Shown here in pieces: positions 35,836 to 41,570 of a stretch of DNA of 41,570 nt. The translations under genes and the position numbers were made by a program. Each line of letters starts with the position of its first letter. Position 1 is the stretch's first letter. The notes beneath the pieces were generated by a model. That model did no database searches. It was not told the origin of the DNA and was given only the letters and a program-made list of their open reading frames with translations. Source of the DNA: an uncultured Burkholderiales bacterium (GTDB lineage Bacteria > Pseudomonadota > Gammaproteobacteria > Burkholderiales > Burkholderiaceae_C). The stretch covers positions 1 to 41,570 of the forward strand of contig CAIKVH010000068.1 of the NCBI GenBank assembly GCA_903830725.1. The letters are read 5' to 3'.

Positions 35836-36192
35836 TTAATTGGTTTGTTGCCAAGGCACACTGCATGTTTGCACGTTCGGATAATAATTCTGGGCCGTTG
35901 CGCAGTAGTAAGCGTGAGGTTGAACTGTGACGGTTGCGATTTGCGGTTGCACATAAACGGTTTGTGGGGCAACCATGACTGGGGATGAGTAGTAAACCGG
36001 GGAGGCATAGCTCGCACTTGCTACTGCGCCGCCGATCAGTGCTCCCGCAACAAAGGGCGCCAAGCCGTAACCATAACCCCCGCGGTACCCTTCCCGGTAA
36101 CCTCCATGGTACCCGCCCCAACCGTGAGCGTAACTCTCTGTGCTTGCCAAAAGGCTTAAAGCGGTCATTAAGAGAATAAGCGTTTTTTTCAT
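35836..36192 (-). CDS. Exported Gly/Tyr-rich protein with C-terminal YYC...W motif
   Basis: An N-terminal signal peptide (KKTLILLMTALSLLASTESYA) is followed by a Gly/Tyr/His-rich stretch at about 23-45 (WGGYHGGYREGYRGG). Then come a hydrophobic Ala/Gly segment with AGALIGGAVAS, a Val/Gln stretch, and the C-terminal pattern YYC-x5-YYP-x-V-x2-C-x3-W. I recall this terminal pattern from many small exported betaproteobacterial proteins of unknown function; the two Cys could form a disulfide. It is 118 aa, and GGGAGA precedes its ATG. It is convergent with the VOC gene (48 bases). Confidence 0.8.
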   Translation of the reverse strand: MKKTLILLMTALSLLASTESYAHGWGGYHGGYREGYRGGYGYGLAPFVAGALIGGAVASASYASPVYYSSPVMVAPQTVYVQPQIATVTVQPHAYYCATAQNYYPNVQTCSVPWQQTN

Positions 36193-36526
36193 AATATGTC
36201 TCCCGTGAAATATTAGGGGTGATGAACCAATAACGCGCTAGCACAGTCCAAGGTTGACGCACTTGAGGCTAGCTTTTTTAATCACAATCACCTTTGTTCG
36301 CTAGATTTCTGCACCAACGCCAATGTCAACCTTTAAGCCCGCTAAAATCTATTCTTTTTGGCGTGTAGTAGTGCTAAAAATGTAGTTCTTTCGTAAACTC
36401 TTTTGTAAACGCTTTTGTAAACGTCCTCTTAAAAGATCTAAATCTGTAATTCAGTCTTTTTGCCCCTTTTTCTCTCTTTTCCTCACCTTTCCCGTCCTTA
36501 CCCCTCCTCCTCCAAAGTAGTTCTTC
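36193..36526. promoter_or_regulatory. 334-base region before valS: tandem 12-mers and a pyrimidine tract
   Basis: No gene is supported here. It holds the promoter area of the Gly/Tyr-rich gene (minus) and of valS (plus). About three copies of the 12-base unit GTAAACNCTTTT occupy 36393-36428, with a degenerate one before them. From 36463 to 36512 nearly every base is C or T (three exceptions). Just before valS an in-frame TAG stands at 36518-36520, so the ATG at 36527 cannot be extended. Confidence 0.8.
36381..36428. repeat. 12-bp tandem repeat upstream of valS
   Basis: Units of 12 bases: a diverged copy at 36381-36392, then 36393-36404, 36405-36416 and a last copy at 36417-36428 that diverges after GTAAACG. 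The central two differ by one base. Confidence 0.85.
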
Positions 36527-39475
36527 ATGAGTCAAACAGCCCCAGAGTCCACGCCCCCAGATCAACCAGGGCTAAACAGTCTACCCAAGTCCTTTGAACC
36601 CACCTCAATAGAGGCCCACTGGGGACCAGAGTGGGAGCGCAGAGGGTATTCAGTTGCCGGAGCAAAGGGGACTGGACAGGCCAAGGCCGGCGCGTCCGCT
36701 TTCTCAATCCAGTTGCCCCCGCCTAACGTGACTGGTACCCTGCACATGGGGCACGCCTTTAACCAAACCATTATGGACTCGCTCACTCGCTATCACAGGA
36801 TGAGTGGTTTTAATACGGCTTGGATTCCAGGTACAGATCACGCAGGTATAGCAACGCAAATTGTCGTGGAGCGTCAACTTCAAGAGCAAGGAATAAGCCG
36901 CCACGATATGGGCTCAACCCCAGAGCTTGCCCGCGAAAACTTTATTAAAAAGGTCTGGGAGTGGAAGGAGCAAAGTGGCAACACCATCACCTCACAGATG
37001 AGGCGTATGGGAGATACTGTGGATTGGTCCAGAGAGTATTTCACCATGGACCCTAAACTCTCCGAGGTCGTAGTAGATACCTTTGTAACGCTTTATAAAC
37101 AAAAGTTAATTTACCGCGGCAAGCGACTCGTCAATTGGGATCCGGTCTTGAGCACTGCGGTGAGTGATCTTGAGGTTGAGAGTCGCGAGTCTCAGGGGAG
37201 CATGTACTACATTAGCTACCCATTTGCAGATGGCCCCAAGACCATTGAAGGAGCGGTTCAAAGTGGTTTGACGATTGCAACGACGAGACCGGAAACTTTA
37301 TTGGGAGATTCAGCACTTGCTGTGCACCCAGAGGATGCTCGCTATCTCCATTTGATTGGTACACAGGTTGAGTTGCCACTTTGCAATCGACGCATTCCCA
37401 TCATTGCTGATTCTTTTGTGGATCCTAGTTTTGGGTCAGGGGTCGTGAAAATAACCGGTGCCCATGACTTTAATGACTATGCCTGCGCGCAGAGACACCA
37501 ATTAGAGCTTGTGACTATTTTTACTTTAGATGCAAAGATCAACGAGAACGGTCCCGCTGCTTACCGGGGACTAGACCGCTTTGAAGCACGTAAAGTGATT
37601 CTTAAAGATCTTAAGGAAATCGGATTACTCGTAGAGATTAAGCCCCATAAACTGATGCTCCCAATCTGCTCTAGAACGGGACAAGTCGTAGAGCCCATGC
37701 TAACGGATCAGTGGTTCATTGCGATGAACAAAGTGGGTGAGGGGGACCCTACAAACAAGAGTATTGCTGCAAAAGCGGTTCACGCAGTTGAGTCTGCGCA
37801 GGTGCAATTTGTTCCTGAAAACTGGGTGAACACTTATAACCAGTGGATGAACAATATTCAAGACTGGTGTATCAGTCGCCAACTATGGTGGGGACATCAA
37901 ATACCTGCCTGGTACGATGAGGACGGTAACGTTTATGTAGCAAAAAGCGAAGCTGAAGCTCAGGCGCAAGCGCCGGGAAAGACGCTTCGTCGTGACCCGG
38001 ATGTGCTGGACACTTGGTACTCCTCAGCGCTGGTTCCGTTCTCCACGCTTGGGTGGCCGAAAAGTGGTGAGGACTTAGATCTGTACCTGCCTAGCTCAGT
38101 GCTGGTGACTGGATACGATATTATTTTCTTCTGGGTTGCACGCATGATCATGATGACCACCCACTTCACGGGACAAGTTCCCTTTAAGAAAGTCTATATT
38201 CACGGACTTGTGCTCGACGCCAGTGGTAAGAAGATGAGCAAGTCCGAGGGCAATGTATTAGATCCCGTCGATTTGATTGACGGGATAGAGCTTGGCCCAT
38301 TGCTAGACAAGCGTGTTGTTGGACTGCGAAGGCCCGAGACTGCGGGCCAGGTTAGGAAAGATACTGAGAAAGAATTTCCAAACGGCATACCCAGCTACGG
38401 TGCGGATGCGCTTCGTTTTACGTTTGCGTCTATGGCAACGCTTGGAAGAAGTATTAATTTTGACAGCAAGAGGTGTGAGGGTTACAGAAACTTTTGTAAC
38501 AAACTTTGGAATGCAACTCGCTTTGTGCTCATGAACTGCGAAGGGCAAGATTGTGGATTGATGCCCCACACCAAGGAGGAGTGCAGTGTTGGCGGATCTG
38601 CCCACGGGTATATGTCTTTTAGTCAACCCGATCGTTGGATCGTCTCACACCTTCAGCGACTAGAGGCGCAGGTGGAGCAAGGGTTTAAAGACTTTCGATT
38701 AGATTTGGTTGCAAACTCTATCTATGAGTTTGTATGGAATGAATTTTGTGACTGGTATTTGGAAATTGCTAAAGTGCAAATCATGGGAGGCGATATTGCG
38801 GTGCAGCGTGCAACAAGGCGCACACTTATCAGAACCTTGGAGACGCTTTTGCGATTGGCTCATCCGATCATCCCTTTTATAACTGAGGAGCTGTGGCAGA
38901 AAGTGGCCCCTGTTGCTGGACGGGCTAACAATACAGGTGCAAATTCTATGTCTGTGTCTATTGCTGACTATCCAAAGAGCCAACCCGAGAGGATTGATAC
39001 CGAGGCCGAGCGGTTTGTGCAAGACTTAAAGGCGCTTGTTGATGCTTGCCGAAATCTAAGGGGTGAGATGGGTGTTTCACCTGCTACAAAATTGCCTTTA
39101 TTGGTTCTCGGTGCCGATGACAGAGTTCAAAAGATGGTTCCCGCTTTAAAAACTCTAGCAAAACTGAGTGAGATCAACGTCTTCGAAGACGAGGCACTGT
39201 GGAGTAAGAGCAGTGAGTCCTCTCCTGTAGCGGTTGTGGGTAATGTGCGGATGTGTTTACACATTCAAGTCGATGCTGTAGCAGAGCGCGCACGTTTGGG
39301 TAAAGAGATTTTAAGAATTCAGACCGAACTCGCCAAGGGCAATACCAAATTATCCAACGAGGCTTTTGTCGCAAAGGCTCCGCCTGCAGTGATTGAGCAA
39401 GAGAGAAAGAGGATGGCTGATTTCGAGCAAACGCTACTCAAATTGGAAACTCAATTGTCGAAATTGCCTAAATAA
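36527..39475 (+). CDS. valS: Valyl-tRNA synthetase
   Basis: ValS attaches valine to tRNA-Val and edits mischarged threonine. The class I motifs are H73-M-G-H76 ([10 protein letters not shown]) and K569-M-S-K-S573 ([10 protein letters not shown]). The editing domain lies between ([22 protein letters not shown]) and the anticodon-binding and coiled-coil C-terminus follow. It is 982 aa, close to the usual length. The first 18 residues (Pro/Ser/Thr-rich) are an extension before [14 protein letters not shown]. No Shine-Dalgarno is present; the leader is pyrimidine-rich. Confidence 0.98.
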   Translation: MSQTAPESTPPDQPGLNSLPKSFEPTSIEAHWGPEWERRGYSVAGAKGTGQAKAGASAFSIQLPPPNVTGTLHMGHAFNQTIMDSLTRYHRMSGFNTAWIPGTDHAGIATQIVVERQLQEQGISRHDMGSTPELARENFIKKVWEWKEQSGNTITSQMRRMGDTVDWSREYFTMDPKLSEVVVDTFVTLYKQKLIYRGKRLVNWDPVLSTAVSDLEVESRESQGSMYYISYPFADGPKTIEGAVQSGLTIATTRPETLLGDSALAVHPEDARYLHLIGTQVELPLCNRRIPIIADSFVDPSFGSGVVKITGAHDFNDYACAQRHQLELVTIFTLDAKINENGPAAYRGLDRFEARKVILKDLKEIGLLVEIKPHKLMLPICSRTGQVVEPMLTDQWFIAMNKVGEGDPTNKSIAAKAVHAVESAQVQFVPENWVNTYNQWMNNIQDWCISRQLWWGHQIPAWYDEDGNVYVAKSEAEAQAQAPGKTLRRDPDVLDTWYSSALVPFSTLGWPKSGEDLDLYLPSSVLVTGYDIIFFWVARMIMMTTHFTGQVPFKKVYIHGLVLDASGKKMSKSEGNVLDPVDLIDGIELGPLLDKRVVGLRRPETAGQVRKDTEKEFPNGIPSYGADALRFTFASMATLGRSINFDSKRCEGYRNFCNKLWNATRFVLMNCEGQDCGLMPHTKEECSVGGSAHGYMSFSQPDRWIVSHLQRLEAQVEQGFKDFRLDLVANSIYEFVWNEFCDWYLEIAKVQIMGGDIAVQRATRRTLIRTLETLLRLAHPIIPFITEELWQKVAPVAGRANNTGANSMSVSIADYPKSQPERIDTEAERFVQDLKALVDACRNLRGEMGVSPATKLPLLVLGADDRVQKMVPALKTLAKLSEINVFEDEALWSKSSESSPVAVVGNVRMCLHIQVDAVAERARLGKEILRIQTELAKGNTKLSNEAFVAKAPPAVIEQERKRMADFEQTLLKLETQLSKLPK

Positions 39476-39505
39476 GTCTTTGGGTGAAAAAGGTTTAAAA
39501 CCGTA

Positions 39506-39733
39506 TCAACGTCTTTTTAAAATATGAATGAACTCGGAGCCCGCGGTTTGTTGCTCTATGAGTTCGTTACCTGTTTGTTTACAAAAGGCGGCAAAGTCCC
39601 TGGTAGATCCGCTATCTGTTGAAACCACCCGCAGTATCTGACCCGACGTCATCGTAGAGAGCGCTTTCTTGGCTTTTAGGATGGGCAGAGGACAGTTTAG
39701 ACCCCTCGTGTCAAGTTCGGTGTCAATGTTCAT
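39506..39733 (-). CDS. TusA/SirA-family sulfur-carrier-like protein
   Basis: The 75-aa protein has the family motif LDTRGLNCPLPILKAKKAL, with the sulfur-accepting Cys C14 in CPLP and the helix after it. The C-terminal half (LRVVSTDSGSTRDFAAFCKQTGNELIEQ) is the beta-alpha-beta part of the fold. Such proteins carry persulfide sulfur, as TusA does for tRNA thiolation, or take part in sulfur or redox metabolism. It is convergent with valS (30 bases) and downstream of the NUDIX gene and cysM on the same strand. Confidence 0.9.
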   Translation of the reverse strand: MNIDTELDTRGLNCPLPILKAKKALSTMTSGQILRVVSTDSGSTRDFAAFCKQTGNELIEQQTAGSEFIHILKRR

Positions 39734-39780
39734 TCAGGTTTGCCTAATATCTAATCTCTGGGTTGGATGGAGCTGAGTCT

Positions 39781-40350
39781 TTAACTACTTTTTAGAGTCA
39801 TTGTCTCAGCATTGATTCTCTCGATCTCCTCCCATTCCATAAACCTGGGAGAAATTGATTTGGTTTTAAGCCAATCGGCAAGCCCATAACCAGTGCCAGC
39901 GGGCCAACAAATTAAGTCCTTAAACTCAAAGAGCCTGTAGTCCAGTAATTCGGGGGACAGCTTTATCTGACCCGCATCCTGGGTAAGGGCATGGTAGACG
40001 ATCAGGACTTGGTTTCGGCGCTGAAAATCATAAACACCGATCAGATCAAGAGAAGTTACATCTAGATTGGTTTCCTCTTTCACCTCCCTTTTAATCCCCT
40101 CTTGCGGTGATTCACCCGCTTCCATGAAGCCGGTGATGAGAGCAAAGCGCTGTGCGGTCCAGGCAGCGTTTCTAGCCAGTAAGACTTTCCCTTTGTGCTC
40201 AACGATTGCAGCCAGTACAGGGGTCGGGTTGTTCCAGTGTGTCCAATCGCACTGGGTGCAAGCCGTGCGTTGGGTGGGTCCCGAGTCCTCTTGTCTGGTT
40301 ATAAGGCTCAAAGCATTTGAGCACATGGGGCAGTATTTATATTCACTCAT
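39781..40350 (-). CDS. NUDIX hydrolase with N-terminal zinc ribbon
   Basis: An N-terminal zinc ribbon (C7-x2-C10 and C31-x2-C34) is followed by a complete Nudix box: G74-x5-E80-x7-R88-E89-V-x-E92-E93 (GFMEAGESPQEGIKREVKEE). The arrangement resembles NudC-type NADH pyrophosphatases, but the 189-aa protein lacks the large N-terminal domain and the NudC SQPWPFPxS motif. Substrate is therefore uncertain (a nucleoside diphosphate derivative). Its start overlaps the cysM stop by ATGA, so they are coupled. Confidence 0.88.
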   Translation of the reverse strand: MSEYKYCPMCSNALSLITRQEDSGPTQRTACTQCDWTHWNNPTPVLAAIVEHKGKVLLARNAAWTAQRFALITGFMEAGESPQEGIKREVKEETNLDVTSLDLIGVYDFQRRNQVLIVYHALTQDAGQIKLSPELLDYRLFEFKDLICWPAGTGYGLADWLKTKSISPRFMEWEEIERINAETMTLKSS

Positions 40351-41249
40351 GCGGGGAACACTCCGGTGGATAAGTATCTATCGCCTCTGTCGCATACGAT
40401 AAAAACGATGGTTGCGTTTGTAACTTGTTTGGATAATTCAAGGGCTACCCAGCAAGCCCCCGCGGCTGAGATTCCTGCAAAGATACCCTCTTCTCGGGCA
40501 AGACGTCTGCACATTTCTTCAGCATCTGATTGACTGACAAGTGTGATTTGATTCACATGAGTTGGATCGTAAATTTTGGGTAAATATTCAGGTGCCCATT
40601 TGCGAATACCTGGAATCCTGGAGCCTTCGCTGGGTTGAGCGCCGATGATTTGAATATTATTATTTTTTGATTTAAGAAACCGGGAGACGCCGGTAATGGT
40701 GCCAGTAGTCCCCATTGCGCTTACAAAATGGGTTACTTGACCGTTTGTATCGCCCCAAATCTCGGGACCAGTGGTCTCAAAATGGGTTCTGGGATTGTCA
40801 GGATTGGCAAATTGATCGAGGACCATGCCTTTGCCTTCTTTTTGCATTTGAAGGGCTAGGTCTCGGGCTCCCTCCATGCCAATACTCTTGGAGGTCAGGA
40901 TAAGCTCTGCACCAAATGCCTTCATGGTCTGGGCCCGCTCGATTGATAAGTCCTCTGGCATGATCAGGATCATCTTAAAACCCTTGATCGCAGCGGCCAT
41001 AGCCAAAGCGATACCAGTGTTCCCAGAGGTTGCTTCGATGAGTGTGTCACCTGGTTTTATGTCTCCCCGCTCCTGTGCACGAGTAATCATGGACATCGCA
41101 GCGCGGTCTTTAACGGAGCCAGCTGGGTTATTACCTTCCAACTTTGCCAAAATAACGTTGCCTCTGGACTGATTGTCTTTTTGGTTAAGTCTTTGCAGGG
41201 CAACGAGTGGAGTGTGTCCTATCGTGGACTCAAGGGTTGGATAAAGCAT
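40347..41249 (-). CDS. cysM: Cysteine synthase B (O-acetylserine sulfhydrylase)
   Basis: CysM makes cysteine from O-acetylserine with sulfide or thiosulfate. The PLP Lys is K47 (NNPAGSVKDRAAM), the phosphate-binding loop is EATSGNTGIALA, and MGTTGTITGVSRFL follows. From ATG 41249 it is 300 aa, as expected; a TTG at 41267 would add six residues. No Shine-Dalgarno is present, and CTCCTC lies just before the ATG. CysM rather than CysK is suggested by the start MLYPTLESTIGHTPLV and the C-terminal CDRGDRYLSTGVF. The NUDIX gene is downstream and coupled. Confidence 0.94.
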   Translation of the reverse strand: MLYPTLESTIGHTPLVALQRLNQKDNQSRGNVILAKLEGNNPAGSVKDRAAMSMITRAQERGDIKPGDTLIEATSGNTGIALAMAAAIKGFKMILIMPEDLSIERAQTMKAFGAELILTSKSIGMEGARDLALQMQKEGKGMVLDQFANPDNPRTHFETTGPEIWGDTNGQVTHFVSAMGTTGTITGVSRFLKSKNNNIQIIGAQPSEGSRIPGIRKWAPEYLPKIYDPTHVNQITLVSQSDAEEMCRRLAREEGIFAGISAAGACWVALELSKQVTNATIVFIVCDRGDRYLSTGVFPA

Positions 41250-41305
41250 ATGAGGAGAATAGACCAAGGATTTAGCCTAATTATGGCCGTTTGTGATGAG
41301 ACTTA

Positions 41306-41334
41306 TTGAATCCAAGGCTAAACTATGTCATAAT
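41306..41334 (+). promoter_or_regulatory. Sigma-70-type promoter of tRNA-Leu
   Basis: TTGAAT (41306-41311), a 17-base spacer and CATAAT (41329-41334) fit the vegetative consensus (4 of 6 and 5 of 6). Transcription would start near 41341, about 11 bases before the mature tRNA. Confidence 0.7.
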
Positions 41335-41351
41335 TTATATCCCTCTTCATT

Positions 41352-41439
41352 GCCGGAGTGGCGAAATTGGTAGACGCAGCAGATTCAAAATCTGCCGGTG
41401 CTAAACACCGTGCCGGTTCGAGTCCGGCCCCCGGCACCA
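41352..41439 (+). tRNA. tRNA-Leu (anticodon CAA)
   Basis: The cloverleaf is complete: acceptor GCCGGAG/CCCCGGC, a D-arm with TTGGTAGA, and the anticodon stem GCAGA/TCTGC with loop TTCAAAA (anticodon CAA at 41386-41388). The long variable arm CGGTGCTAAACACCG is typical of Leu, and the T-arm is GCCGG-TTCGAGT-CCGGC. CCA is encoded. It reads UUG. Position 6-67 of the acceptor stem is A-C rather than a pair. Confidence 0.96.
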
Positions 41440-41455
41440 TTGGTATTTAACCAAT
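41439..41455 (+). other. Inverted repeat directly after tRNA-Leu
   Basis: ATTGGT (41439-41444) and ACCAAT (41450-41455) form a 6-bp stem with a 5-base loop. No T-run follows, so this may be a processing or weak termination signal rather than a standard terminator. Confidence 0.4.
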
Positions 41456-41520
41456 GAGTAAAGACACCCAGTAGCAACGGCTCTCCACCATTTACGGGGG
41501 ATGCGCATCTACTTAATGCT

Positions 41521-41542
41521 TTGATATTGCTTTGATATTGCT
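41521..41542. repeat. Two tandem copies of TTGATATTGCT
   Basis: An 11-base unit occurs twice without gap near the right window edge, after the tRNA, in DNA with no recognisable gene. It may continue a larger repetitive or regulatory region outside the window. Confidence 0.85.
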
Positions 41543-41570
41543 TAGACTGGTCGTGTAGACAGTAAATTCA

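Noticed and set aside
36374-36565. Minus-strand Lys/Arg/Glu-rich frame upstream of valS
   Set aside because: It is the complement of the pyrimidine tract and 12-mer repeats; composition explains the open frame.

Overview
The window reads as an ordinary chromosomal stretch of a betaproteobacterium, most likely a Burkholderiales member of moderate GC. The case rests on gene content and order: a BPSS1780-type membrane protein next to a type II homoserine kinase and polA; the yceD-rpmF-plsX-fabHDG-acpP-fabF block with a divergent maf; rne divergent from rluC; and hemD-hemX-hemY divergent from argH. I cannot name the genus from sequence alone.

Layout. Bases 1-1750 are the least ordinary part: a (CAGCAA)15 microsatellite at the left edge inside an open frame, three small proteins of unknown role, and about 580 bases of AT-rich DNA with inverted repeats. 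Bases 1795-8383 hold the BPSS1780-type protein, thrB, polA, an exported dienelactone-hydrolase-like protein and a His-rich ZIP metal transporter. Bases 8397-14752 are the minus-strand fatty-acid/phospholipid block, from yceD and rpmF through plsX, fabH, fabD, fabG and acpP to fabF. Next come maf and an RsmI-like methyltransferase on the plus strand, then the minus-strand rluC, HAD phosphatase, Rieske protein and S49 peptidase. A long leader separates rluC from rne. After rne come a 79-residue unknown protein, the hem cluster, and argH with an L-lactate dehydrogenase-like enzyme. Then follow dinB, queF and yaaA, a rubrerythrin / Fe-S protein / DUF3501 operon, a VOC protein, a secreted Gly/Tyr-rich protein, valS, a TusA-like protein, a NUDIX hydrolase and cysM. 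A tRNA-Leu(CAA) closes the window.

How the genes work together. The fab block encodes almost the complete fatty-acid initiation and elongation set (FabD loads malonate, FabH starts, FabG reduces, FabF elongates, AcpP carries) plus PlsX, which moves acyl chains into phospholipid. HemD makes uroporphyrinogen III; HemX and HemY are its membrane-associated partners. RNase E and RluC act on RNA, QueF and tRNA-Leu belong to tRNA biology, and ValS and L32 to translation. YaaA and rubrerythrin point to peroxide/iron handling.

I found no transposase, integrase, phage gene, CRISPR array, toxin-antitoxin pair or recognisable defence system. The most under-described functional unit is the rubrerythrin / Fe-S / DUF3501 operon, which I recognise as a recurring family association rather than something new. 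The other points of interest are mainly regulatory or structural: the hexanucleotide repeat, leaders and hairpins, recurrent pyrimidine-rich sequences just before start codons, and a base mismatch in the tRNA acceptor stem.
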